This document shows positions 18,015 to 27,446 of a stretch of 64,000 nucleotides of DNA, piece by piece (the first letter of the stretch is position 1; every line of letters starts with the position of its first letter). The stretch is from Methylopila sp. 73B (GTDB lineage Bacteria; Pseudomonadota; Alphaproteobacteria; Rhizobiales; Methylopilaceae). Below the pieces are notes generated by a model. The model saw nothing but the letters and a program-made list of their open reading frames with translations. It ran no database searches and was not told the DNA's origin. The position numbers and the translations under genes were made by a program. Location of the stretch: contig NZ_JAFV01000001.1 in the NCBI RefSeq assembly GCF_000526315.1, forward strand, positions 434,001 to 498,000, written 5' to 3'.

Positions 18015-18251
18015 TCAGCAGCAGCGCATCACGCCGGTCCGCCCGCCGCCGCCGTAGCGGCGGTCGGTGGCGTCCCGGAAGAAGGCGGAGCGGGTCATCG
18101 GCTCCGTCTCCGGATGGGTCGCCCGGATGTGGGCGACGTAGCGGTCGTAGTCCGGTACCCCGACCATCAGATGGGCGGTCTCCCGCGCGGCCCGGCAGGC
18201 GCAGACCAGCGGGTCGAGCTTGAGGCGGACGGACTGGAGCGCCTGTCGCAT
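18015..18251 (-). CDS. ybdD: YbdD/YjiX family protein
   Basis: A 78-aa protein of the YbdD/YjiX (DUF466) family. Recognisable blocks are LMVGVPDYDRYVAHIRATHPETEPMTRSAFFRDATDRRYGG, shown here only as the segment ends PDYDRYV and SAFFRD, and the terminal Cys-Cys pair. These small proteins are nearly always encoded right after CstA-type transporters and are thought to assist them. It starts 4 bases after the cstA stop, so it is in the same operon. Confidence 0.92.
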   Translation of the reverse strand: MRQALQSVRLKLDPLVCACRAARETAHLMVGVPDYDRYVAHIRATHPETEPMTRSAFFRDATDRRYGGGGRTGVMRCC

Positions 18252-18255
18252 CGGG

Positions 18256-20307
18256 TCACTCCGCCGGCGCGACGTGCGCGTCGTTGGCGGTGACGTCGTC
18301 GGATTTCAGGGCGATGAAGATCCACTTCAGCCCGAAGAACACCATGGCGATCACCACCGACATGAAGGCGATGGTGAGGCCGGCGTTGACGTAGTCGTTG
18401 AACACGATGCGGCCCATCTGCTCCACGGTCTTCGCCGGGGCGAGGATCTGGCCTCCGGCCGCCGCGTCGCCGAACTTCCGGGCGTGGGCCAGGAAGCCGA
18501 TGGCGGGCGAGGGGTGAAACAGCTTCTCGGCGCCTGCGGTGAGCGTGCAGATCAGCAGCCACACCGTCGGGACGATCGTGACCCAAGCGTAGCGCTGCCG
18601 CTTCATCTTGAACAGCGCGACCGTGCACAGCATCAGGGCGATCGCCGCCAGCATCTGGTTAGAGATGCCGAACAGCGGCCACAGCGTGTTGATGCCGCCC
18701 AGCGGATCGATGACGCCCTGGTAGAGGAAGTAGCCCCAGGCGGTCACCGCGATCGCCGTGGCGATCACGTTCGCCGTCCACGACTTGGTGTCGCGGAACG
18801 ACGGCACGGCGTTGCCGACGAGGTCCTGGATCATGAAGCGGCAGACGCGCGTGCCGGCGTCGACCGTGGTCAGGATGAACAGAGCCTCGAACAGGATGGC
18901 GAAGTGATACCAGAACGCCATCAGCGCCTCGCCGCCGATGAGCTGCGAGAGGATGTGCGACATGCCGACGGCGAGCGTCGGCGCGCCGCCGGCGCGGGAC
19001 AGGATGGTGCTTTCGCCGACCTGCTGGGCGATCAGCGTGAGGTCGGCGCGCGTCACGAGGAAGCCCCAGGCCGAGACGGCGGCGGCGGCGCTTTCGGGCG
19101 TCGTGCCGATCAGCGCGGCCGGGCTGTTCATCGCGAAGTAGACGCCGGGGTCCAGAACCGAGGCCGCGATCAGCGCCATGATGGCGACGAAGCTCTCGGT
19201 GAGCATCGCGCCGTAGCCGATGAAGCGGGCCTGGGTTTCGTTCTCGATCAGCTTCGGCGTGGTGCCGGAGGCGATCAGCGCGTGGAAGCCCGAGACCGCG
19301 CCGCAGGCGATGGTGATGAACAGGAAGGGGAACAGCGAGCCGGCGAACACCGGGCCGGTGCCGTCGACGAACTTCGTCACCGCCGGCATCTTCACGTCCG
19401 GCATCACCACGAGGATGCCGACGGCGAGACCGACGACGGCGCCGATCTTCAGGAAGGTCGAGAGGTAGTCGCGCGGCGCGAGCAGCAGCCACACCGGGAT
19501 CACCGAGGCCACGAAGCCGTAGCCGATGATCATCAGGGCGATGGCCTCGCCCTTGAAGGTGAACAGCGGCGCGAGCGTCGGGCTTTCCGCCACGTGCTGG
19601 CCGTAGACGATCGAGGCCATGAGCAGCACGACGCCGATCACCGAGATCTCGCCGACGTGGCCCGGGCGCAGGTAGCGCCCGTAAAGCCCCATGAACAGCG
19701 CGATCGGGATCGTCGCCGCGACGGTGAACATGCCCCAGGGCGAGCCCACCAGCGCCTTCACGACGACGAGCGCGAGCACCGCCAGCAGGATGATCATGAT
19801 GAGCAGGATGCCGATCTGGGCGATCATGCCTGCGGTCTGGCCCATCTCCTGGCGGATGATGTCGCCGAGCGAGCGGCCGTCCCGGCGGGTCGAGAGGAAC
19901 AGGACGATGAAGTCCTGCACCGCGCCGGCGAACACGACGCCGACGATGATCCACAGCGTGCCGGGCAGGTAGCCCATCTGCGCCGCGAGCACGGGGCCGA
20001 CCAGCGGGCCGGCGCCGGCGATGGCCGCGAAGTGGTGGCCGAACAGCACGTATTTGTTGGTCGGAACGTAGTCGAGGCCGTCGTTCAGACGGGTCGCCGG
20101 CGTCGCGTAGCGGGGATCGAGCCGCAGCACCTTGTTCGCGATGAACAGGCCGTAATAGCGGTAGGCGACGAGGTAGCTGCAGACCGCCGCGACGACGATC
20201 CAGAGCGCGCCGATCGATTCGCCGCGGTGGAGCGCGACGGTGCCGAGCGCGAAGGCGCCGATCAGCGCGAGCGCGATCCAGGGTGCATGGGAACGTATGG
20301 CTGTCAT
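18256..20307 (-). CDS. cstA: CstA-family carbon starvation / pyruvate-peptide transporter
   Basis: A ~683-aa integral membrane protein with about 16-18 hydrophobic segments. CstA hallmarks include VAYRYYGLFIANKVL, GHHFAAIAGAGPLVGPVLAAQMGYLPG, FVGSP/QDFIVLFLSTRRDGRSLG and SGFHALIASGTTPKLI. The family imports peptides or pyruvate, often upon carbon limitation. ATG at 20305-20307 is chosen because GGGAGGG stands five bases upstream; an in-frame ATG at 20325 lacks this. It is divergent from the formate dehydrogenase regulator gene. Confidence 0.93.
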   Translation of the reverse strand: MTAIRSHAPWIALALIGAFALGTVALHRGESIGALWIVVAAVCSYLVAYRYYGLFIANKVLRLDPRYATPATRLNDGLDYVPTNKYVLFGHHFAAIAGAGPLVGPVLAAQMGYLPGTLWIIVGVVFAGAVQDFIVLFLSTRRDGRSLGDIIRQEMGQTAGMIAQIGILLIMIILLAVLALVVVKALVGSPWGMFTVAATIPIALFMGLYGRYLRPGHVGEISVIGVVLLMASIVYGQHVAESPTLAPLFTFKGEAIALMIIGYGFVASVIPVWLLLAPRDYLSTFLKIGAVVGLAVGILVVMPDVKMPAVTKFVDGTGPVFAGSLFPFLFITIACGAVSGFHALIASGTTPKLIENETQARFIGYGAMLTESFVAIMALIAASVLDPGVYFAMNSPAALIGTTPESAAAAVSAWGFLVTRADLTLIAQQVGESTILSRAGGAPTLAVGMSHILSQLIGGEALMAFWYHFAILFEALFILTTVDAGTRVCRFMIQDLVGNAVPSFRDTKSWTANVIATAIAVTAWGYFLYQGVIDPLGGINTLWPLFGISNQMLAAIALMLCTVALFKMKRQRYAWVTIVPTVWLLICTLTAGAEKLFHPSPAIGFLAHARKFGDAAAGGQILAPAKTVEQMGRIVFNDYVNAGLTIAFMSVVIAMVFFGLKWIFIALKSDDVTANDAHVAPAE

Positions 20308-20519
20308 CGGGGCCCTCCCGGCCAAGCCGCGGGCGCCATCTTTTCAATTGTTCCGCCCGCTAACGTTCTTTCCTTAATCCCATCCGCAGCGGTACGTAAA
20401 CGCCGCGCAGCCCGCGTCCCCCGAAATAAGCTGTCCCGTTGAAGACGGATGCGCGCCTGTGCTCCTAAGGCTATGTTCGCGCTTGCGGACGCCCGGAGGT
20501 CCGCGCACCTGGACAGACA

Positions 20520-21416
20520 ATGCTCGACAAGCTGGATTTCCTTCTCGCCCTCGCACAGGAGCGGCATTTCGGGCGCGCCGCCGAGACCTGCGGCGTCACC
20601 CAACCCACGCTGTCCGCCGGCGTGAAGCAGCTCGAGGACGCGCTCGGCGTGCGGCTCGTCGAGCGCGGCTCGCGCTTCCACGGCTTCACGCCCGAGGGGC
20701 AGCGCGCGCTGGAATGGGCGCGCCGCATCGTCGGCGACGCCCGCGCCATGCGCCAGGACATCGACGCGCTGAAGCGCGGCGTCGTGGGGCACCTGCGGAT
20801 CGCGGTGATCCCGACCGCGCTGCCGATGGTGGCGCAACTCACTACGCCCTACCGCGCGCAGCACCCCGACGTCCGCTTCACGATCCTGAGCAGCACCTCG
20901 CTCGACATCGGCGCCGCGCTCGACAATCTCGAGGTCGACGCCGGCATCACCTATCTCGACAACGAGCCGCTGGGCCGGGTGTCCGTGACACCGATCTGGC
21001 GGGAGGGCTACCGCCTCATCACCGCCGCCGACGGCGAGTTCGGCGCGCGGGAGACGGTCACCTGGCGCGACGTCGGCCGGCTGCCGCTCTGCCTGCTGAC
21101 GCCGGACATGCAGAACCGCCGGATCGTCGAGACGCTTTTGCGCGAGGCCGGCGCTTCGCCTTCGCCGACGCTCGAATCGAACGATACGGTCGTCCTGCTC
21201 AGCCATGTCCGCACCGGCGCCTGGTCGAGCGTGCTGCAGCAGAGCTTCACCGACGTCATGGGCCTGCCGCCCAACATCCGGTCGATCCCGATCGTCGACC
21301 CGGAGGTGGTGCACACGGTGGGGCTGGTGGTGCCGCATCGCGACCCGACGACGCCGGCCACCACGGCCCTGGTCGCCACGGCGAAGGCGCTCGCCGCGCG
21401 GCTTGCGTCAGTGTAG
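20520..21416 (+). CDS. fdsR: LysR-family regulator of formate dehydrogenase
   Basis: A 298-aa LysR-type regulator. The winged helix-turn-helix covers residues ~3-60 (FLLALAQERHFGRAAETCGVTQPTLSAGVKQLEDALG, key segment RAAETCGVTQPTLSAG), followed by a periplasmic-binding-like effector domain. It lies directly upstream of and parallel to the fds genes, 142 bases away, the position held by fdsR in other bacteria. A palindrome in that gap (21454-21472) is the probable binding site. Effector is likely formate or a C1 metabolite, by inference. Confidence 0.85.
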   Translation: MLDKLDFLLALAQERHFGRAAETCGVTQPTLSAGVKQLEDALGVRLVERGSRFHGFTPEGQRALEWARRIVGDARAMRQDIDALKRGVVGHLRIAVIPTALPMVAQLTTPYRAQHPDVRFTILSSTSLDIGAALDNLEVDAGITYLDNEPLGRVSVTPIWREGYRLITAADGEFGARETVTWRDVGRLPLCLLTPDMQNRRIVETLLREAGASPSPTLESNDTVVLLSHVRTGAWSSVLQQSFTDVMGLPPNIRSIPIVDPEVVHTVGLVVPHRDPTTPATTALVATAKALAARLASV

Positions 21417-21453
21417 CCGGATACCGCTTTTTGGGCGCGCCGCGTCGCGTGCC

Positions 21454-21472
21454 CGATAGGAATGTTCTATCG
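21454..21472 (+). promoter_or_regulatory. candidate FdsR (LysR-type) operator
   Basis: CGATAGGAATGTTCTATCG is a perfect inverted repeat (6-base arms CGATAG/CTATCG, 7-base centre) between the LysR gene and fdsG. The T-N11-A pattern inside fits LysR-type binding sites. It is about 85-105 bases upstream of the fdsG start, a usual activator position. Confidence 0.55.
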
Positions 21473-21558
21473 CGTAACGGAACACGCCCATTGATGCGGG
21501 AGGGAGAAGGACCCACTCTTTAGAACAACAAGAATTCAATATGGAGGATGCGCGGACC

Positions 21559-22062
21559 ATGACGACGGGTCATATCGTCTCAGGATCGCGCCATGCGCAC
21601 GAAGCGTGGTCGCCGACCCGAGGACGCGAGATCATCGCGGACCACCTGCCGCTCGAAGGAGCGACGCTGCCCATCCTGCACGCCTTGCAGGAGACCTTCG
21701 GCTACGTGCCGCAGGACGCGATCCCCTTGATCGCCGACGCGATGAACCTGTCGCGCGCCGAGGTGCACGGCACCTTCACCTTCTACCATGATTTCCGGCA
21801 CGAGCCGGCGGGCAAGCACGTGGTCAAGATCTGCGTCGCCGAGGCCTGCCAGGCCGCCGGCGGCCACGTCACGTCGGCGAAGGTCGGCGAGGCGCTGGAC
21901 TGCGCCTACGGCGAGACCCGCGCCGACGGCCAGGTCACGCTCGAGCCCATCTACTGCCTCGGCCTGTGCGCCTGCGCGCCTGCGGCCATGGTGAACGGCC
22001 GCCTGATCGGCCGGCTCGACGACGAGGCGATCGACGAGATCGCCGCGGAGGTGCGCTCATGA
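21559..22062 (+). CDS. fdsG: NAD-dependent formate dehydrogenase gamma subunit
   Basis: A ~167-aa NuoE-like subunit with one [2Fe-2S] cluster. The ligands are the Cys pair CVAEAC and the pair CLGLC. Its thioredoxin-like fold passes electrons within the FdsGBAD complex that oxidises formate to CO2 and reduces NAD. I place the start at ATG 21559; an in-frame ATG at 21541 overlaps GGAGGATG, which is better read as the ribosome site for 21559. The stop overlaps the fdsB start by four bases. Confidence 0.93.
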   Translation: MTTGHIVSGSRHAHEAWSPTRGREIIADHLPLEGATLPILHALQETFGYVPQDAIPLIADAMNLSRAEVHGTFTFYHDFRHEPAGKHVVKICVAEACQAAGGHVTSAKVGEALDCAYGETRADGQVTLEPIYCLGLCACAPAAMVNGRLIGRLDDEAIDEIAAEVRS

Positions 22063-23618
22063 CGGCCCGCATTTACGTTCCCTGCGACGCCGCGGCGGTC
22101 GCGCTCGGCGCCGACAAGGTCGCCAAGACCTTCGCCGACGCCTTCGCGGCGCGCGGCCTTGACGTCCAGATCGTCCGCAACGGCTCGCGCGGCATGTTCT
22201 GGCTCGAGCCGCTGGTCGAGGTGGTGACCCCCTTCGGCCGCCGCGTCGGCTACGGCCCGGTCAAGCCGCGCGACGTCGACGCGCTGATCGACGGCGGGCT
22301 GCTCGAAGGGCAGGGCGGTCCGCTCTATCTCGGCAACGTCGAGAAGATCCCGTTCTTCGCCAAGCAGGAGCGCTTCACCTTCAAGCGCGTCGGCCTGACC
22401 GACCCGGTCTCGCTCGACGACTACCTCGCCCACGACGGCTACAAGGGCCTCGAGCGCGCCATCGCGATCGGCCCGTCCGAGACCGTCGAGCAGGTGTTCG
22501 AGAGCGGCCTGCGCGGCCGCGGCGGCGCCGGCTTCCCGACCGGCATCAAGTGGCGCACCGTCGCCGCCTGCGCGCCGGGCAAGAAGTACATCGTCTGCAA
22601 CGCCGACGAGGGCGACAGCGGCACTTTCGCCGACCGCATGATCATGGAGGGCGACCCCTTCCAGCTGATCGAGGGCATGACGATCGCCGGCGTCGCGGTG
22701 GGCGCGGACAAGGGCTACGTCTACTGCCGCTCCGAATATCCGCACGCCGTCGCCGCCATGAACAAGGCGGTCGCCGCGGCGCGCAAGGCCGGCTACCTCG
22801 GCTCCCGCATCGCAGGCTCCGAGTACGACTTCGACATGGAGATCCGCGTCGGGGCGGGGGCCTACGTCTGCGGCGAGGAGACCTCGCTGCTCGAGAGCCT
22901 CGAGGGCCGCCGCGGCCTCGTCCGGGCCAAGCCGCCGCTGCCGGCCCACAAGGGTCTGTTCGGCAAGCCGACGGTGATCAACAACGTCATCTCGCTGGCC
23001 TCCGTGCCCTTCATCATGGCCGAGGGCGCCAAGGCCTACGCCGACGTCGGCTTCGGCCGGTCGCGCGGCACCATGCCGATCCAGCTCGCCGGCAACGTCA
23101 AGTACGGCGGCCTCTACGAGATCGCCTTCGGCGTCACGCTGGGCGAACTGGTCGAGGAGGTCGGCGGCGGCACGTTCACCGAGCGCCCGGTGCGCGCGGT
23201 GCAGGTCGGCGGCCCGCTCGGCGCCTACTTCCCCCGCGAGCTGTTCGACACGCCGTTCGACTACGAGGCCTTCGCCAAGAAGGACGGCCTGATCGGCCAC
23301 GGCGGGATCGTGATCTTCGACGACAGCGTCGACATGGCCAAGCAGGCCCGCTTCGCGATGGAGTTCTGCTCGGTCGAGAGCTGCGGCAAGTGCACGCCCT
23401 GCCGCATCGGCTCCACCCGCGGCGTCGAGGTGATGGACAAGATCATAGCCGGCGTCGAGCGCGAGAAGAACCTCGCGATCCTGGAAGACCTCTCCCACAC
23501 GATGAAACTGGGCTCGCTGTGCGCTCTCGGCGGCTTCACTCCCTATCCCGTGATGAGCGCGCTCACCCACTTCCCCGAAGATTTCGGCCGCGGCGCGATG
23601 CCGTTGGCCGCCGAGTGA
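22059..23618 (+). CDS. fdsB: NAD-dependent formate dehydrogenase beta subunit
   Basis: A 519-aa NuoF-like diaphorase subunit carrying FMN, the NAD site and a [4Fe-4S] cluster. Motifs are GRGGAGFPTGIKW (NAD/FMN loop), GAGAYVCGEETSLLES and the cluster ligands ESCGKCTPCRIGSTRG with a further Cys in SLCALGGF. An N-terminal thioredoxin-like segment (IYVPCDAAAVALGADKVAKT) is typical of Fds/Hox-type subunits. It overlaps fdsG by ATGA and is 10 bases from fdsA. Confidence 0.95.
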   Translation: MTARIYVPCDAAAVALGADKVAKTFADAFAARGLDVQIVRNGSRGMFWLEPLVEVVTPFGRRVGYGPVKPRDVDALIDGGLLEGQGGPLYLGNVEKIPFFAKQERFTFKRVGLTDPVSLDDYLAHDGYKGLERAIAIGPSETVEQVFESGLRGRGGAGFPTGIKWRTVAACAPGKKYIVCNADEGDSGTFADRMIMEGDPFQLIEGMTIAGVAVGADKGYVYCRSEYPHAVAAMNKAVAAARKAGYLGSRIAGSEYDFDMEIRVGAGAYVCGEETSLLESLEGRRGLVRAKPPLPAHKGLFGKPTVINNVISLASVPFIMAEGAKAYADVGFGRSRGTMPIQLAGNVKYGGLYEIAFGVTLGELVEEVGGGTFTERPVRAVQVGGPLGAYFPRELFDTPFDYEAFAKKDGLIGHGGIVIFDDSVDMAKQARFAMEFCSVESCGKCTPCRIGSTRGVEVMDKIIAGVEREKNLAILEDLSHTMKLGSLCALGGFTPYPVMSALTHFPEDFGRGAMPLAAE

Positions 23619-23628
23619 GGAGGAACTG

Positions 23629-26469
23629 ATGTCCCTCGTCCATGAGACCGACTACGGCACCCCGCTTTCCAACTCCCAGAAGATGGTGACGCTCACCATC
23701 GACGGCGAAAGGATCACGGTGCCCGAAGGCACTTCGATCATGCGCGCCGCGATGGAGGCCGGAAACGCCATTCCGAAGCTCTGCGCCACCGACAGCGTCG
23801 AGGCCTACGGCTCCTGCCGCCTGTGCCTCGTCGAGATCGAGGGCCGCGGCGGCACGCCGGCGTCCTGCACCACCCCGGCCATGGACGGCCTGGTGGTGAA
23901 GACCCAGACCCCGCGGCTGAAGCAGCTCCGCAAGGGCGTGATGGAGCTCTACATCTCCGATCACCCGCTCGACTGTCTCACCTGCTCCGCCAACGGCGAC
24001 TGCGAGCTGCAGGAGCAGGCGGGCGTCGTCGGCCTGCGCGAGGTGCGTTACGGCTACGAGGGCGACAACCACCTCGTCTCCAAGAAGGACGAGTCGAACC
24101 CGTACTTCACCTACGACCCGTCGAAGTGCATCGTCTGTTCGCGCTGCGTCCGCGCCTGCGAGGAGGTGCAGGGCACCTTCGCGCTGACGATCTCGGGCCG
24201 CGGCTTCGAGAGCCGCGTGTCGGCCGGCATGAACGAGCCGTTCCTGCAGTCCGAATGCGTGTCCTGCGGCGCCTGCGTGCAGGCCTGCCCGACCGCGACG
24301 CTGCAGGAGAAGTCGGTCATCGAGATCGGCACGCCGGAGCACTCCGTCGTCACCACCTGCGCCTATTGCGGCGTCGGCTGCTCCTTCAAGGCCGAGATGC
24401 GCGGCGACGAGCTCGTGCGCATGGTCCCCTGGAAGGACGGCAAGGCGAACCACGGCCACTCCTGCGTCAAGGGCCGCTTCGCCTATGGCTACGCCAGCCA
24501 CAAGGAGCGGATCCTCAAGCCGATGATCCGCGCCAAGATCACCGATCCGTGGCGTGAGGTGTCGTGGGAGGAGGCGATCGAATACACCGCCTCCGAGTTC
24601 AAGCGCATCCAGGGCAAGTACGGCCGCTCGTCGATCGGCGGCATCACCTCCTCGCGCTGCACCAACGAGGAGACCTACCTCGTCCAGAAGCTGGTGCGCG
24701 CCGGCTTCGGCAACAACAACGTCGACACCTGCGCCCGCGTCTGCCACTCGCCGACCGGCTACGGCCTGAAGACGACCTACGGCACCTCGGCCGGCACGCA
24801 GGACTTCGACTCGGTCGACGACAGCGACGTGATCTTCGTGATCGGCGCCAACCCGACCGACGGCCATCCGGTGTTCGCGAGCCGCATGAAGAAGCGGCTG
24901 CGCGACGGCGCCCGGCTGATCGTGGCGGACCCCCGCAGGATCGACCTGGTGAAGAGCCCGCACATCCGCGCGGACTACCACCTGCCGCTGAAGCCCGGCA
25001 CCAACGTCGCGCTGGTCACCGCGATGGCCCACGTCATCGTCACCGAGGGCCTGATCGACGAGGCCTTCGTCCGCGAGCGCGGCGACCTGGAGACCTTCCA
25101 GGACTGGGCGGCCTTCGTCTCCGAGGAGCGGCATTCGCCCGAGGCGACCGAGAGCACCACCGGCGTGCCGGCGAACAGGGTGCGCGGCGCGGCGCGGCTC
25201 TACGCCACCGGCGGCGACGCGGCGATCTACTATGGCCTCGGCGTCACCGAGCACAGCCAGGGCTCGACCACCGTTATGGCGATCGCGAACCTCGCCATGG
25301 CGACCGGCAACATCGGCCGGCGCGGCGTCGGCGTGAACCCGCTGCGCGGCCAGAACAACGTGCAGGGCTCCTGCGACATGGGCTCGTTCCCGCACGAGTA
25401 CCCGGGCTATCGCCACGTCTCCGAAGACGGCGTGCGCGAGATGTTCGAGACGCTGTGGGGCGTGCCGCTGGACCCGGAGCCGGGCCTGCGGATCCCGAAC
25501 ATGCTGGACGCGGCCGTCGACGGCACGTTCAAGGGCCTCTACGTGCAGGGCGAGGACATCGCCCAGTCCGATCCGGACACCTATCACGTCACCTCCGGCC
25601 TCGCGGCCATGGAGTGCGTGGTGGTGCAGGACCTGTTCCTGAACGAGACCGCGAATTACGCCCACATCTTCCTGCCGGGGTCGTCGTTCCTCGAGAAGGA
25701 CGGCACCTTCACCAACGCCGAGCGCCGCATCCAGCGCGTGCGCAAGGTGATGGCCCCGAAGGCGGTCTACGCCGACTGGGAGGTGACGCTGCTCATCGCC
25801 AAGGCCATGGGCTACGAGATGGACTACAGCCATCCGTCCGAGATCATGGACGAGATCGCCGCCTCCACCCCGAGCTTCGCCGGCGTCTCGTTCGCGGCGC
25901 TCGAGGAGAAGGGCTCGGTCCAGTGGCCGTGCAACGAGGAGGCGCCGGACGGCACCCCGATCATGCACATCGGCCACTTCGTCCGCGGCAAGGGCAACTT
26001 CGTCATCACCGAATACGTCGGCACCGACGAGAAGGTGGGGCCGCGGTTCCCGCTGCTGCTCACCACCGGCCGCATCCTCAGCCAGTACAACGTCGGCGCG
26101 CAGACCCGCCGCACGGAGAACTCGCGCTGGCACGAGGAGGACCGGCTGGAGATCCACCCGGTGGACGCCGAGGATCGCGGCGTGCGCGACGGCGACTGGG
26201 TGGCGCTGCGCAGCCGCGCCGGCGAGACGAGCCTCCGAGCTCTGATCACCGACCGCGTGGCGCCGGGCGTGGTCTACACCACGTTCCACCACCCGAACAC
26301 GCAGGCCAACGTCATCACCACGGACTTCTCGGACTGGGCGACCAACTGCCCCGAGTACAAGGTGACGGCGGTGCAGGTGTCGCCCTCGAACGGCCCGAGC
26401 GCCTGGCAGGAGGGCTACGAAGAGCACTCCGATCTCAGCCGCCGGATCCTGCCGGTCGCGGCGGAGTAA
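23629..26469 (+). CDS. fdsA: NAD-dependent formate dehydrogenase alpha subunit (Mo/W)
   Basis: A 946-aa catalytic subunit that binds a molybdenum or tungsten bis-MGD cofactor. N-terminal iron-sulfur motifs appear in order: a [2Fe-2S] domain (AYGSCRLCLVEI), HPLDCLTCSANGDCELQ, two ferredoxin clusters (CIVCSRCVRAC, CVSCGACVQAC) and the [4Fe-4S] site CAYCGVGCSFKAE. The active site is ARVCHSPTG with Cys372 (not selenocysteine) and His373. The C-terminal dinucleotide-binding domain has QTRRTENSRW and NVITTDFSDWATNCPEYK. Length and domain order match soluble, oxygen-tolerant FDHs of Rhodobacter/Methylobacterium type. Confidence 0.97.
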   Translation: MSLVHETDYGTPLSNSQKMVTLTIDGERITVPEGTSIMRAAMEAGNAIPKLCATDSVEAYGSCRLCLVEIEGRGGTPASCTTPAMDGLVVKTQTPRLKQLRKGVMELYISDHPLDCLTCSANGDCELQEQAGVVGLREVRYGYEGDNHLVSKKDESNPYFTYDPSKCIVCSRCVRACEEVQGTFALTISGRGFESRVSAGMNEPFLQSECVSCGACVQACPTATLQEKSVIEIGTPEHSVVTTCAYCGVGCSFKAEMRGDELVRMVPWKDGKANHGHSCVKGRFAYGYASHKERILKPMIRAKITDPWREVSWEEAIEYTASEFKRIQGKYGRSSIGGITSSRCTNEETYLVQKLVRAGFGNNNVDTCARVCHSPTGYGLKTTYGTSAGTQDFDSVDDSDVIFVIGANPTDGHPVFASRMKKRLRDGARLIVADPRRIDLVKSPHIRADYHLPLKPGTNVALVTAMAHVIVTEGLIDEAFVRERGDLETFQDWAAFVSEERHSPEATESTTGVPANRVRGAARLYATGGDAAIYYGLGVTEHSQGSTTVMAIANLAMATGNIGRRGVGVNPLRGQNNVQGSCDMGSFPHEYPGYRHVSEDGVREMFETLWGVPLDPEPGLRIPNMLDAAVDGTFKGLYVQGEDIAQSDPDTYHVTSGLAAMECVVVQDLFLNETANYAHIFLPGSSFLEKDGTFTNAERRIQRVRKVMAPKAVYADWEVTLLIAKAMGYEMDYSHPSEIMDEIAASTPSFAGVSFAALEEKGSVQWPCNEEAPDGTPIMHIGHFVRGKGNFVITEYVGTDEKVGPRFPLLLTTGRILSQYNVGAQTRRTENSRWHEEDRLEIHPVDAEDRGVRDGDWVALRSRAGETSLRALITDRVAPGVVYTTFHHPNTQANVITTDFSDWATNCPEYKVTAVQVSPSNGPSAWQEGYEEHSDLSRRILPVAAE

Positions 26470-26476
26470 GACGCTC

Positions 26477-26583
26477 GTCATCCCGGACGACGCCGCAAGG
26501 CGTCGATCCGGGATCGTTTTCCGGACGAGACGCTCTTATCTGCGGACGATCCCGGCTCTGCGCTTCGCTCCGGCCGGGATGAC
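26477..26583. repeat. palindromic intergenic repeat inside the fds operon
   Basis: Outer arms GTCATCCCGG (26477-26486) and CCGGGATGAC (26574-26583) are perfect inverted repeats. Inside is the hairpin GACGCCGCAAGGCGTC and further CCGG-rich units. It fills the fdsA-fdhD gap and may modulate mRNA stability between the two genes (inference). Confidence 0.7.
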
Positions 26584-26593
26584 GCGAGACCAA

Positions 26594-27436
26594 ATGACCT
26601 CCCCTCCACCCCCCATCGTTCGCATCTCCCGCGCCGTCTGGCGCGACGGGACCCTGCGCGAGACGTCGGAGCGGGCGACGCCGGCGGAGACGCCGATCGC
26701 GCTGGTCTACGACGGCGGCACGCAGGCGGTGATGATGGCCTCGCCGACCGACGTCGAGGATTTCGCGATCGGCTTCAGCCTGACCGAGGGCATCGTCGGC
26801 TCGTCCGCCGAGATCGAGAGCCTCGAGGTCGTGGACCAGGGCATCGGGCTGGAAGCCCGGATGTGGCTCTCCAAGGACCTTGGCCGTTCGCTCAGCGCCC
26901 GCCGCCGGAGCCTCGCCGGCCCGACGGGCTGCGGCCTCTGCGGCATCGACAGCCTGGAGCAGGCGGTGAAGCCCGCGCGCCGGGTCTCCGCCGAGGCGGT
27001 CTTCACGGCGACGGACGTGCACGCGGCGCTCGAGGCGCTGTCGCGGGCGCAGACGCTGAACTTCGCCACCCGCGCGGTCCACGGCGCCGGCTTCTACCGG
27101 CCGGGGCAGGGCCTCGTCGCCGCGCGCGAGGACGTCGGCCGCCACAATGCGCTCGACAAACTCGCCGGCCATCTCGCCCGCGCGGGCGAGGACGCGGCGA
27201 CCGGCTTCGTGGCGCTCACCAGCCGCGTCTCGGTCGAGATGATCCAGAAGGCCTCCGTGATCGGCGTCGGCCTCGTGGTGGCGGTCTCCGCCCCGACGGC
27301 GCTCGGCGTGCGCATGGCGGAGGAGGCCGGGATCACGCTGGCCGCCATCGCCCGCGGCGACGGCTTCGAAGTCTTCACCCACCCCCATCGCATCGTCGCG
27401 GACACGGCGCCGGAGAGCGCCGTCCGCCTGAGCTGA
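26594..27436 (+). CDS. fdhD: formate dehydrogenase accessory sulfurtransferase
   Basis: A ~280-aa FdhD protein, which transfers sulfur from a cysteine desulfurase to the molybdenum cofactor and is needed for active formate dehydrogenase. The redox/sulfur-carrying loop is GPTGCGLCGIDSLEQ (Cys-x-x-Cys). Other marks are VEDFAIGFSLTEGI, REDVGRHNALDKLAGHL and VEMIQKASVIGV. An ATG at 26579 lies within the palindromic repeat, so I favour 26594. It sits between fdsA and fdsD. Confidence 0.95.
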   Translation: MTSPPPPIVRISRAVWRDGTLRETSERATPAETPIALVYDGGTQAVMMASPTDVEDFAIGFSLTEGIVGSSAEIESLEVVDQGIGLEARMWLSKDLGRSLSARRRSLAGPTGCGLCGIDSLEQAVKPARRVSAEAVFTATDVHAALEALSRAQTLNFATRAVHGAGFYRPGQGLVAAREDVGRHNALDKLAGHLARAGEDAATGFVALTSRVSVEMIQKASVIGVGLVVAVSAPTALGVRMAEEAGITLAAIARGDGFEVFTHPHRIVADTAPESAVRLS

Positions 27437-27446
27437 GGAAACCGCC

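Noticed and set aside
18220-20442. 740-codon plus-strand frame antisense to cstA
   Set aside because: Low-complexity Arg/Asp/His/Gln sequence opposite an unmistakable membrane transporter gene.
23563-26481. 972-codon open frame antisense to fdsA
   Set aside because: It is a GC-driven shadow: composition is His/Asp/Arg-rich without family features, while fdsA on the plus strand is certain.
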